Source: Pseudomonadota bacterium
GTDB taxonomy: Bacteria > Pseudomonadota > Gammaproteobacteria > Steroidobacterales > Woeseiaceae
Direction of reading: 5' to 3'
Length of the DNA: 14,671 bases
Assembly: GCA_022567775.1 (NCBI GenBank)
Contig: JADFGH010000009.1
Span: 1 to 14,671 of the forward strand
Part shown: piece by piece, positions 1 to 7,521 of the stretch
Numbering within the stretch: position 1 is the stretch's first letter
How the letters are laid out: each line of letters begins with the position of its first letter
Made by a program: the position numbers and the translations under genes
Notes under the pieces: model-generated
Seen by the model: only the letters and a program-made list of their open reading frames with translations
Database searches by the model: none
Told to the model about the DNA's origin: nothing

Positions 1-2100
1 ACGTTCGAGGCCGGCCATGCCCATGCCCCAGACGGCGCCGCCTTTCATTTGCTGGGCCAGTCCTTGCGGGTGCAAAACGGTGCCGCAGTCTGCAATACCC
101 ACGTAATCCAGGATGTCGTACTTGCCGGTCTCGAGGTCGAGTTCGATTTCGACAAATGCGCAGGCGAGGCCCGGAATGACACCGTTTCTTTCCAGGTTGT
201 CTTTCGCGACGCCGATCAATCCGCTACCCGCAAGATTCTGCACCGAGCGCTGGGTGATCTCATGAATGTCTTCGGGATAGGTCTGGCCGCTGTAGGCGCC
301 GCCGAGCTGAATTGCGCGGGCAGCGACTGCGCCGTACGACATGCCCTGCGCCGGAGTGCCAATCCTGAATACGCGTTGACCGTCGATGTCGTAGTCATCC
401 GGGGTGCCGCCCAGGGTTTCGGCAGCTATCCGCTTCATCTTGTCGACCGCATCCATTGCGGCGACGTAATTGGTTCGCGTCTGCGTGAAGGTCGAGACAC
501 TGCCGGCCTGGTATGAATTCCACGGCAGATTAGCTTCCGTGCTACCGTGGTGAATGACGCAATCATCCCACTCGCATTTCAATACTTCCGCGGCGACGCG
601 GGAGGTTGATGCGAAGGAATAGGTACCCAGGTTGCCGACACCGGAGTGCAGATGAATCTTGCCGTCCGGCGTAATACGAACGAGACCATCGAAACCGTTG
701 GTGCCGGCCGAGTGGTAGCCCTGGCCAATACCGAGGCCCCTGACCTTGCTGCCATTGCGCTTCGCCTGATTTTTCCTGGTTTCCCAGTCGAACATCTCAG
801 CGCCTTGCTGTAATGCTTTGTCCATGTATGCACTGGTAACCGGTTCCTGGTCCGCATAAACGGTAGTGTCGTTTTGGACAGCATTGACTCTGCGAATCTC
901 GAGCCGGTCGATGCCCAGTTGTTTTGCGGCCTTGTCCATCAATGGCGCCATGACGGCTGCAATCTGGTTTTGCCCCGGTCCCCTTTGGGCGCCACGCGGT
1001 GTTGTGTTCGTCAGTATGGGCAATCCGCGGAAGCGCATCGCCTCCGGGTCGTAAACCAGTGAGATTGCGCCGCCGGCTGAGGACGCATCACCACCGGTTG
1101 CATTCGGACCGATGTCCTCAACAATGAAGACGTCCGCTGCAGTTGCCCGGCCATCTGCGGCAAAGCCCATCTTGATCCAGCCCTGGAAGCCGACCCGGGC
1201 AGAACCCATGTAGTACTCCTGTTCGCGAGTGACGCGCAGTTGCACCGGCCTGCCGATTTTCTTCGAGAAATATCCCGGTAATCCGACGATCGGGTAAGCG
1301 CCAATCTTGGAACCGAATCCGCCGCCGGTGTTTTCACTGATGAGCACAACGTCTTTGGTCTCAACGCCAAGCATTGCCGCCAGTCCCGGCATGAAGAAAG
1401 TCTGGCTTTGGCAGGATGCATGCATATAGCAGGTACCGTTCTGCCAGTACGCCATCGCCGTACGCGGCTCCATGCTCATGTGCGCATAGCCGATGGTCAC
1501 GAACGGCTCTTCGATGACGACTTTGGCGTCGGCAAAGCCTTTTTCGAGATCGCCATAACTCCATTCATTGGTGTATTCGCCATCTGGCTCCCTGCCTGCG
1601 CGAAATTCATCAACTTGTTCTTTGGTCCATTTGACGGTGCGAAATCCGGAGCCCTCACGAGACCGGACATAAACATTGCCTTCCTCTCGCGCATCCGGGC
1701 CACCGCTGACCAGGCTGTCCAGCGGATCGGTTACAAACGGCAGCGGCTCAATATCAATCCTGATCGACGCAAGCGCATCTTCGGCTGTTTTCTCATCCTC
1801 CGCAGCGACCGCAAGAATCGGATCGCCGATGTAAGCAGGCGTATTGGTGAGGATTGCGGCGCTCGGTGCGTCAGGTGTGGGCACATCTTCGGCAGTCAGG
1901 ATGCCAACGACACCTTCCATGGCCTCGGCCGCAGACGTATCAATGTTCGTTACCCGGCCGTGAGCCATCGGGCTCGTATACATGCGCGCATAGACCATGC
2001 CATCGACGCGAAAATCTTCCGCGTACTTCGCTTTGCCGGTGACTTTGCCCGTGATGTCGGGTGGAACGAAATCTTTACCGATATGTTTGTAGTCGCTCAT
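1..2100 (-). CDS. Xanthine dehydrogenase-family molybdopterin-binding subunit (3' end outside window)
   Basis: Large catalytic subunit of a molybdenum hydroxylase, which would oxidise an aldehyde or N-heterocycle with water as oxygen donor; the substrate cannot be told. An uninterrupted frame of 700 codons starts at ATG 2100 and runs off the left edge. Residues 12-120 match the N-terminal ab hammerhead domain (DITGKVTGKAKYAEDF). The cofactor loop GGGFGSK is at residues 259-265 and a second pterin-contact segment RGPGQNQ starts at 373. The usual GQG loop is replaced by GVGNLGTYS near 488-496. The catalytic Glu of the family lies near the C-terminus, so it should be in the missing roughly 100 residues. 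There is no signal peptide; the Tat signal is on the partner, so co-export is inferred. The start overlaps the small-subunit stop (ATGA), implying translational coupling. No FAD subunit gene lies between the two. The family is certain, the exact class is not. Confidence 0.93.
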   Translation of the reverse strand, partial: MSDYKHIGKDFVPPDITGKVTGKAKYAEDFRVDGMVYARMYTSPMAHGRVTNIDTSAAEAMEGVVGILTAEDVPTPDAPSAAILTNTPAYIGDPILAVAAEDEKTAEDALASIRIDIEPLPFVTDPLDSLVSGGPDAREEGNVYVRSREGSGFRTVKWTKEQVDEFRAGREPDGEYTNEWSYGDLEKGFADAKVVIEEPFVTIGYAHMSMEPRTAMAYWQNGTCYMHASCQSQTFFMPGLAAMLGVETKDVVLISENTGGGFGSKIGAYPIVGLPGYFSKKIGRPVQLRVTREQEYYMGSARVGFQGWIKMGFAADGRATAADVFIVEDIGPNATGGDASSAGGAISLVYDPEAMRFRGLPILTNTTPRGAQRGPGQNQIAAVMAPLMDKAAKQLGIDRLEIRRVNAVQNDTTVYADQEPVTSAYMDKALQQGAEMFDWETRKNQAKRNGSKVRGLGIGQGYHSAGTNGFDGLVRITPDGKIHLHSGVGNLGTYSFASTSRVAAEVLKCEWDDCVIHHGSTEANLPWNSYQAGSVSTFTQTRTNYVAAMDAVDKMKRIAAETLGGTPDDYDIDGQRVFRIGTPAQGMSYGAVAARAIQLGGAYSGQTYPEDIHEITQRSVQNLAGSGLIGVAKDNLERNGVIPGLACAFVEIELDLETGKYDILDYVGIADCGTVLHPQGLAQQMKGGAVWGMGMAGLER

Positions 2101-2684
2101 GAGCTCTGCCCCGATGCGCGCATGACGCCATTGAGATAATGATCGTAGGCTCCGCAACGGCAAAGATTGCCGGACAAGGCCTGTCGTACTTCTTCACGGG
2201 TCGGCGTCGGATTTTCCTCGAGCAAGGCAACTGCTGACATCACCTGGCCGGGCGTGCAGAAACCGCATTGTGGGCTCAATTCATCGATAAAGGCCTGTTG
2301 GACCGGGTGCAAGGCGCCCTCAGCGCTTTGCAGCCCTTCGATGGTAAGCACCTTTCGTGAGCGCACGCTGTGCGTCAATGTCGAGCAGGAATAGTTGGTC
2401 ACCCCATCGATCATTACCGTGCAAGCGCCGCACTCGCCGCGATTGCAGCCGATCTTGGTCCCGGTCAGGCCGAGCTTGTAGCGCAGGGTGTACGCAAGCG
2501 TCTCCTGCGGCAGTACATCGACCCGACGGGTTCGGCCGTTGATGTTTAGCGAAATCAGGCGCTCGACAGCGCCCGTGGGTCGATCCTGGGCGACTGCTGA
2601 AGTGATGCCTGCATTGGCTGCAGCTGCGGCGCTTGAAGCAATAACTGCCTTGATAAAGCGCCGGCGAGAAAGTCTGGGATTCAC
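2097..2684 (-). CDS. Tat-exported [2Fe-2S] subunit of a xanthine dehydrogenase-family enzyme
   Basis: Iron-sulfur electron-transfer subunit (195 aa) that passes electrons from the molybdenum site of the downstream partner. The N-terminus has a twin-arginine signal (SRRRFIKA, residues 6-13) followed by an Ala-rich hydrophobic stretch ending near AVAQ, so the mature protein should start near residue 33. A plant-ferredoxin-type cluster is marked by Cys80, Cys85, Cys88 and Cys100 (GCNRGECGACTV). The second cluster of the helical domain uses Cys140, Cys143, Cys175 and Cys177 (CGFCTPG and CRC). All eight ligands are present. The start codon is GTG at 2684, chosen because it sits just before the twin-arginine motif and no in-frame ATG lies upstream; AGG-rich sequence precedes it. 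With no FAD subunit beside it, electrons probably go to a cytochrome or quinone rather than NAD, as in IorAB-like periplasmic enzymes; that is inference. Confidence 0.95.
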   Translation of the reverse strand: MNPRLSRRRFIKAVIASSAAAAANAGITSAVAQDRPTGAVERLISLNINGRTRRVDVLPQETLAYTLRYKLGLTGTKIGCNRGECGACTVMIDGVTNYSCSTLTHSVRSRKVLTIEGLQSAEGALHPVQQAFIDELSPQCGFCTPGQVMSAVALLEENPTPTREEVRQALSGNLCRCGAYDHYLNGVMRASGQSS

Positions 2685-2882
2685 TGCCCTGGTACCTGCC
2701 TTATTGGTCGCGTATACATTTTAGTTGACGACGCGGCGGCAAATTCGAATGGTCGACGCTCGATTTGCCTGGCTTTCGTCCCCCGATTGTTATTAAGCCA
2801 GCCGGTCGATGATAAGTGGCGGCATGGGATAGATCAACAGGGATTGAGGGGTAATTGCATTGCTTGGCGCAACGCACTTAAA
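2685..2882. promoter_or_regulatory. Intergenic region upstream of the molybdenum hydroxylase operon
   Basis: No credible gene is seen here. On the minus strand a TAAAAT hexamer (2718-2723) lies about 33 bases before the GTG at 2684 and could be a -10 element, but no convincing -35 box stands at the right distance. The promoter assignment is therefore weak. The remaining bases toward 2882 show no clear repeats or operators. Confidence 0.25.
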
Positions 2883-2955
2883 TCGCTCGCTGGGGCGAGC
2901 TCCCACGTTAGCCAAGCGCGCGAATTTTCCCGTAGGAACTCGCCCCAGCGAGCGA
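2883..2955. repeat. REP-type inverted doublet (copy 1)
   Basis: Two 25-base arms (2883-2907 and 2931-2955) are inverted copies with two mismatches, separated by 23 bases. Each arm itself folds into a short hairpin, CTCGC-TGGG-GCGAG. Read outward, the right arm begins GTAGGA and the left arm GTGGGA, which matches the conserved 5' tetranucleotide of REP elements linked to RAYT transposases. Copies 2 (5745-5811) and 3 (11878-11901) share the core. It lies 26 bases after the stop of the NHL gene, where it may stabilise or end the transcript. No RAYT gene is in the window. Confidence 0.85.
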
Positions 2956-2981
2956 AACATCAAATCCGGCATTTCTGCGCA

Positions 2982-4163
2982 CTATTTCTTGTCCGACGGC
3001 CAGGGCGTGCCCTGATCCATAACGGTGACCGGCCCCATGCCCTTGTAGGTAAATTTCTGTACCCGCTTGCCTTCGTAGGTCTCGGTTGTGTAGATGTTGC
3101 CCTTTGAGTCGGTCGCAAGACCGTGCACGGCAAAAAACTGTCCCGGATTACGGCCGCCGTCGCCGAAGTTGGTCAGGATCTCCAGCGTTTCACGTTCGAT
3201 GATGAAAATCTTGCGATTGGTGCCGTCGGCCAGGTAGATGAATGTCTGTTCGGGGTCCGGCGAGAACGCGATGTCCCAGACGGAACCGTCGCCCAGGCTG
3301 TTCGGCTTGACAAAGATTTCCCTGACAAAAGTGCCATCAGTTTTGAACACCTGCAGCCGGTTATTGACACGGTCGCACACATAGACCAGGCCGTCGTTCG
3401 ACGGTTGTGCACAGTGCACCGGATTGCGGAACTGCTGCGCCGGCTCGCTGCCGGGCTGGAATGGACCCAGGTTCGTGTCATCAGGTTCGTTGCCGTACGC
3501 ACCCCAGTAACGTTTCAACTCGCCCGTGTCGGCATCGAGCACAGCAACGCGTTTGTTTCGATAACCATCAGCGACGTAGGCCTCGTTGGCATCCGGATCA
3601 AAAGAGATCTCGGCCACGCTGCCGAAATTTTCGCTGCTGTGGCTGTCGGTATCGGCGCCCGGTGTACCGTACTGGGCGAGGAACTTGCCGTCGCGTGTGA
3701 ATTTCAGGATGTGCGAGTCGGTTCTGCCGTTGCCGCCAATCCAGATGTTGTCTTTGTGGTCAATCGTGATGCCATGATTCGAAGCAGGCCAGTCATATCC
3801 CTCGCCCGGTCCGCCCCAGTGATTAACCAGGTTGCCGTCCGGGTCGAACTCGAGCACATTCGGCGCCGGGATACAGCAATCGGCTTTCACCGGATCCGTG
3901 GCTGCACCGATTTCAGTACGCTCATTAAATGTGTCGCGGCGATGGATGATGTAAACGTGATCCCGCGAATCGACGTCGATGCCGATGGTCGCGCCGAGAA
4001 TCCAGTGATTGGGTAAAGGCTTTGGCCAGAACGGGTCCACCTCGAACATCGGTGCTTCTTTTACCTGTGCCTGGGCAGCATTGTCCAGCGCTCTCTGTCC
4101 AAATCCCAAGCCAGTGATAGTCGCGATCACGGCAACCGCCACAATAATGTTTCGCTTAGTCAT
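2982..4163 (-). CDS. Exported NHL-repeat beta-propeller protein
   Basis: A 393-residue protein with an N-terminal signal sequence (hydrophobic residues 6-22; likely cleavage near AQAQ, about 33) and then an NHL-type propeller. Blade-like repeats are visible at roughly 56-75, 130-160 (HGITIDHKDNIWIGG), 190-215, 248-275, 297-325 and 347-372 (HGLATDSKGNIYTTE), so about six blades. NHL propellers of this kind resemble the peptidyl-hydroxyglycine amidating-lyase fold, but no enzyme activity can be assigned from the sequence. Cys96-Cys97 and Cys251/Cys263 could form disulfides in the periplasm. ATG 4163 was chosen over an upstream in-frame ATG at 4301 because a strong GGGGGAG Shine-Dalgarno precedes it and the signal peptide starts there. 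It is transcribed toward the hydroxylase operon, 297 bases upstream of it, and divergently from the HupE-like gene. A functional link with the hydroxylase is only suggested by position and by shared export. Confidence 0.88.
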   Translation of the reverse strand: MTKRNIIVAVAVIATITGLGFGQRALDNAAQAQVKEAPMFEVDPFWPKPLPNHWILGATIGIDVDSRDHVYIIHRRDTFNERTEIGAATDPVKADCCIPAPNVLEFDPDGNLVNHWGGPGEGYDWPASNHGITIDHKDNIWIGGNGRTDSHILKFTRDGKFLAQYGTPGADTDSHSSENFGSVAEISFDPDANEAYVADGYRNKRVAVLDADTGELKRYWGAYGNEPDDTNLGPFQPGSEPAQQFRNPVHCAQPSNDGLVYVCDRVNNRLQVFKTDGTFVREIFVKPNSLGDGSVWDIAFSPDPEQTFIYLADGTNRKIFIIERETLEILTNFGDGGRNPGQFFAVHGLATDSKGNIYTTETYEGKRVQKFTYKGMGPVTVMDQGTPWPSDKK

Positions 4164-4350
4164 CGTCCCATACTCCCCCTGATTATTTTTTTCCGGAGAT
4201 TTTCCACGAGAGTGCAGACGCTCCCGGGAGCGTGGCAGTATACTATGGAACGAAGCCGGCGGCCCAACCAGCACCTGATACAAGTATGCCTGTCGCAACA
4301 TCCGCTAACAGCGGATTTTTCAATAATAATAAAAGCCTGCATCAAGACCC
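4164..4350. promoter_or_regulatory. Divergent control region with a 16-bp perfect palindrome
   Basis: This 187-base gap separates the NHL gene (minus) from the HupE-like gene (plus), so it must hold both promoters. A perfect 16-base palindrome, ACGCTCCCGGGAGCGT (4218-4233), is a candidate operator. Five bases further is the 8-base palindrome AGTATACT (4237-4244), which gives a TATACT hexamer on both strands and could serve as a -10 box in either direction. No good -35 box was found for either, so promoter calls are tentative. Confidence 0.4.
4300..4320 (+). terminator. Terminator-like hairpin in the leader of the HupE-like gene
   Basis: ATCCGCT (4300-4306), loop AAC and AGCGGAT (4310-4316) form a 7-bp perfect stem, followed by a five-T run (4316-4320). 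This is a short intrinsic-terminator shape on the plus strand. It lies 30 bases before the GTG at 4351 and downstream of the likely promoter, so it could act as an attenuator. No upstream plus-strand gene needs a terminator here. Confidence 0.45.
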
Positions 4351-5718
4351 GTGACTCAGACAGCCAAGCAATCAGTTTCGTATGTGATGGTGGCGATTGC
4401 CACAGCGATGCTCGTGGGCCTGGCCACAGGTCGGGCCGTGGCGCACGAAGTGCCGACAGATGTCGTCATTCAAACCATCCTTAAACCTGACGCAGACGGC
4501 ATCAACTTTCTTGTTCGTGTGCCGCTGGCCGCGATGCGCGACGTCAATTTTCCGCGTTTCGGCCCGGGCTATCTCGTTATATCGGAAGCCGATGAGGCCA
4601 TCAGGGATGCGGCAGTCATCTGGATCGCCAGGGAGGTGTCCCTGTTCGAAAACGCGGATCGCCTCGACGAGTGGGAAATTGTTGCGGCGAGGTTATCTCT
4701 GCCATCCGACAGATCCTTCGACAGCTATAGCCAGGCGCTTGCCAGTTTCAATGATCCTCCGCTGCCTGACGATACAGAATTGCTCCGTGACCAGGCGCTG
4801 CTCGATGTTCTGATTCGTTACCCGATTCGCAATGAGGCGTCCGATTTCTCGATCGATCCGGGGTTTGCGCGACTTGGATTGCGCACGACAACGGTCGTGC
4901 GCTTTCTGCACACCGATGGCGCGGAACGCATATTCGAGTTTTCCGGGAATCCCGGCCTGGTTCGCCTGGATCCGCGCTGGCATCACGCATTTCTCCGTTT
5001 CGTGCAAACCGGCATCGAACATATTCTCGATGGCGTTGATCACCTGCTGTTCGTGATCTGCCTCCTGATTCCGTTTCGCCGCATTCGTCCGCTGATCGCG
5101 ATTGTGTCGTCATTCACAGTCGCGCACTCGATTACGCTGATTGCGTCCGCCTTTGGACTGGTGCCCGCTGTGCTGTGGTTCCCGCCTTTGATCGAGACGC
5201 TCATTGCGGCCTCCATTGTTTACATGGCGTTTGAGAATATTGTTGGCTCGCATTGGCAGCGACGCTGGGTCATTGCGTTTGGCTTTGGATTGGTTCACGG
5301 CTTCGGTTTCTCGTTTGCGCTCAGCGAAACCCTGCAGTTTGCCGGTACACATTTGCTGACTTCACTACTGGCATTCAACCTCGGCGTCGAAATCGGCCAG
5401 CTCCTTGTCATCGTGCTGGCGGTTCCGGCCCTGAACTGGCTGTTCCGCAACGCGATTTCCGAGCGTATGGGGACAATTATTATTTCCGCACTCCTTGCAC
5501 ACAGTGGCTGGCATTGGCTGAGCAACCGGGCCAGTGATCTTATGGCCTACAGTTTCCGCTTGCCGGCACTGGACAATGCGTTTCTTGCCACGTTGATGCG
5601 CTGGGCGATGTTGTTGCTGATTATCGGTAGCGCGCTGTGGATCCTGTTCGTTATTTACAGGCGCTTCCTGCACCTGAACCAGGAGCCCAACCTTTCACAA
5701 ATGAGCGGCAACGGCTAA
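4351..5718 (+). CDS. HupE/UreJ-like membrane protein with a large periplasmic N-terminal domain
   Basis: A 455-residue protein. A signal sequence (hydrophobic 11-26, likely cleavage after AVA at 31) is followed by a soluble domain of about 175 residues that should lie outside the cytoplasm, and then by about seven membrane helices from residue 210 to 440. The membrane part carries the HupE/UreJ metal signature HX5DH (His224, Asp230, His231 in GIEHILDGVDHLLF), plus VAHS (257-260) and VHGFGFS (315-321). Classical HupE/UreJ proteins are nickel or cobalt permeases; this longer form belongs to the HupE_UreJ_2-like group, whose substrate is not established, so metal uptake is inference. No hydrogenase or urease genes are near. 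The start is GTG 4351; an ATG at 4387 is in frame but has no ribosome site and would shorten the signal peptide. Copy 2 of the REP doublet begins 26 bases after the stop, and cstA follows in the same direction. Confidence 0.82.
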   Translation: MTQTAKQSVSYVMVAIATAMLVGLATGRAVAHEVPTDVVIQTILKPDADGINFLVRVPLAAMRDVNFPRFGPGYLVISEADEAIRDAAVIWIAREVSLFENADRLDEWEIVAARLSLPSDRSFDSYSQALASFNDPPLPDDTELLRDQALLDVLIRYPIRNEASDFSIDPGFARLGLRTTTVVRFLHTDGAERIFEFSGNPGLVRLDPRWHHAFLRFVQTGIEHILDGVDHLLFVICLLIPFRRIRPLIAIVSSFTVAHSITLIASAFGLVPAVLWFPPLIETLIAASIVYMAFENIVGSHWQRRWVIAFGFGLVHGFGFSFALSETLQFAGTHLLTSLLAFNLGVEIGQLLVIVLAVPALNWLFRNAISERMGTIIISALLAHSGWHWLSNRASDLMAYSFRLPALDNAFLATLMRWAMLLLIIGSALWILFVIYRRFLHLNQEPNLSQMSGNG

Positions 5719-5744
5719 GCTGCCAAAAAGAAGCGAAGATTGAA

Positions 5745-5811
5745 TCGCCCGCTGGGGCGGGCTACGAAACAATGGTAGAGACCGGCCGTAGGAGCCCGCC
5801 CCAGCGGGCGA
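5745..5811. repeat. REP-type inverted doublet (copy 2)
   Basis: The arms 5745-5766 and 5787-5811 are inverted copies separated by 20 bases; the left arm lacks three bases (TCC) of the right one and is otherwise identical. Each folds as CCCGC-TGGG-GCGGG. Compared with copy 1, the stem has T to C on one side and A to G on the other, which keeps the pairing. The right arm carries GTAGGAG. It lies between the HupE-like gene and cstA, and ends just before an ATG at 5815. Confidence 0.88.
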
Positions 5812-5825
5812 TACATGAATAATCC

Positions 5826-5833
5826 GGGGGAAG
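5826..5833 (+). promoter_or_regulatory. Ribosome binding site deciding the cstA start
   Basis: GGGGGAAG ends five bases before ATG 5839 and fixes it as the start. The earlier in-frame ATG at 5815 sits three bases after the REP arm and has no such site. Confidence 0.7.
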
Positions 5834-5838
5834 AATCA

Positions 5839-7521
5839 ATGCAATCCGTGATGATTGTTGTTCTTGGAATTGGCGGCATGTCATTCGGCTGGTTCGTCTA
5901 TTCCAGGTTCATCGCTACCAGGATCTATCAGCTCGATCCCGATTTCGTCACTCCGGCGCACGAGTTCAAAGACGGCGCCGATTACCATCCCACCAACAAA
6001 TATATTCTGTGGGGCCATCACTTTACGTCGGTTGCCGGCGCTGCACCGATTGTCGGGCCGGCGATAGCCGTGTACTGGGGCTGGGTGCCGGCGGTTCTCT
6101 GGGTAACGATCGGTACGATATTTTTCGCAGGCGTACATGACTTTGGTGCGCTCTGGGCCAGTGCCCGCCACAAGGGAAAATCCATCGGCGCGTTGTCGGA
6201 AGAAGTGATCGGCAAACGAACGCGCGCACTGTTCATGGTGGTCATCTTCCTGGTCCTGCTGATGGTCAACGCGGTATTCGGTGTGGTCATCGCGAGTGCA
6301 TTCGTTAACACGCCTGGTTCTGTTTTTCCCGCCTGGTCGGCAATTTTCGTCGCACTTATCATCGGGCAACTCGTGCATCGCAAGTTCAACCTGATCGCGT
6401 TGTCGATCGGTGGCGTCATCGCGTTGTACCTGTCGGTTTATGCCGGCAGTGTCATACCGCTCGAGTTGCCTGCGATGTTCAATCTCACCGCTAATGCGAG
6501 CTGGATCATTATCCTGTTCATCTATGCGGCGATCGCATCGATGTTGCCGGTCTGGGTCCTGTTACAACCCCGGGACTTCATTAATGGCATGCAACTCGTC
6601 GTTGGCCTGATTCTGCTTTATGGCGCCGTTCTGCTGTCGCTGCCGGACATATCGGCGCCTGCGTTCAATAACCAGGTGCCTGCGGATGCACCGCCACTGG
6701 TGCCGTTATTATTCGTGACCATCGCGTGCGGAGCAGTCTCCGGTTTTCACGGTATCGTTGCGTCCGGCACGAGCTCGAAACAACTGAACAAGGAAACTGA
6801 CGCGCGCTTTATCGGCTACCTCGGTGCCGTCGGCGAAGGAGCCCTGGCGCTGATTACGCTGGTTGCGGTGAGCAGTGTAGCGCTGGCAGCCAGTCCTGAA
6901 ATCTGGCACGAGATTTACGACCAGTACGGAACTGCCGGCGCAGGGACGTTTATCCAGGGTGGGGCGCAATTAATTGCAAACGGCTGGGGTCTGCCGTTCG
7001 ACATTTCGCAAACACTGCTGGCGACGATGGTCGTGCTGTTCGCCGGCACGACGATGGACTCGGGCGTCCGCTTGCAGCGCTACATCATCCAGGAGTGGGG
7101 AGAGATCTATAACATCCCGCTGTTCAAGAAAGGTGTACTCGCAACATTGGTTGCCGTCGGCTGCTGCCTGTTACTGGCATTCGGCGCCGGTGGCGCATCC
7201 GGCAGCGGCGGCCTGATCATCTGGCCACTCTTTGGTTCGACGAACCAGATACTCGCCGGACTGACCTTGCTGGTTATCTCGGTCATTCTGATGAAGTACG
7301 GCCGGCCGGCCCGCTACACGATGTTGCCGATGATCTTCGTTCTGTTTACCTCTTCCTGGGCTGCCCTGATCAAGTTGAAAGAGTTTTACGAGGCAGGAAA
7401 CTGGCTGCTGGTCACGATCGATGTCATCGTCGTGATCACGACCTTCATGGTAATTCTTGAAGCGGCTTCCGTGATTGCGAAAATCAGGCGTGAAAGAGTG
7501 CCGGCAGTGGACGCGAATTAG
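5839..7521 (+). CDS. cstA: Carbon starvation protein A family transporter (CstA/BtsT-like)
   Basis: A 560-residue polytopic inner-membrane protein of the CstA family. E. coli CstA and BtsT take up peptides or pyruvate with cation symport; the substrate here is not decided. Family marks are the first helix (residues 2-20), the PTNKYILWGHHFTSVAG segment (51-67), APIVGPAIA (69-77), the VHDFGALWASARHKGKSIG stretch (99-117) and the later cytoplasmic GFHGIVASGTSSKQL loop, which is the best conserved part of the family. It is shorter than E. coli CstA (about 700 aa), fitting the compact group that lacks part of the C-terminal extension. It shares direction with the HupE-like gene, 120 bases downstream, with a REP doublet between them, so co-transcription is possible but not shown. 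The stop codon overlaps the stop of the convergent TonB receptor gene by four bases, leaving no room for a terminator. Confidence 0.95.
   Translation: MQSVMIVVLGIGGMSFGWFVYSRFIATRIYQLDPDFVTPAHEFKDGADYHPTNKYILWGHHFTSVAGAAPIVGPAIAVYWGWVPAVLWVTIGTIFFAGVHDFGALWASARHKGKSIGALSEEVIGKRTRALFMVVIFLVLLMVNAVFGVVIASAFVNTPGSVFPAWSAIFVALIIGQLVHRKFNLIALSIGGVIALYLSVYAGSVIPLELPAMFNLTANASWIIILFIYAAIASMLPVWVLLQPRDFINGMQLVVGLILLYGAVLLSLPDISAPAFNNQVPADAPPLVPLLFVTIACGAVSGFHGIVASGTSSKQLNKETDARFIGYLGAVGEGALALITLVAVSSVALAASPEIWHEIYDQYGTAGAGTFIQGGAQLIANGWGLPFDISQTLLATMVVLFAGTTMDSGVRLQRYIIQEWGEIYNIPLFKKGVLATLVAVGCCLLLAFGAGGASGSGGLIIWPLFGSTNQILAGLTLLVISVILMKYGRPARYTMLPMIFVLFTSSWAALIKLKEFYEAGNWLLVTIDVIVVITTFMVILEAASVIAKIRRERVPAVDAN

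Noticed and set aside
1408-2139. A 243-codon plus-strand open frame
   Set aside because: It is a shadow of the molybdenum subunit gene on the other strand, with no motif of its own.
3123-4016. A 297-codon plus-strand open frame
   Set aside because: It is antisense to the NHL propeller, whose repeats, signal peptide and ribosome site are convincing; the frame has no recognisable motif.
4164-4301. N-terminal extension of the NHL protein to ATG 4301
   Set aside because: The extra 46 residues are not signal-like and would place the obvious signal peptide internally; the strong ribosome site is before ATG 4163.
5815-5838. ATG 5815 as the cstA start
   Set aside because: It has no ribosome site and abuts the REP arm, while ATG 5839 has GGGGGAAG at the right distance and begins the first membrane helix.
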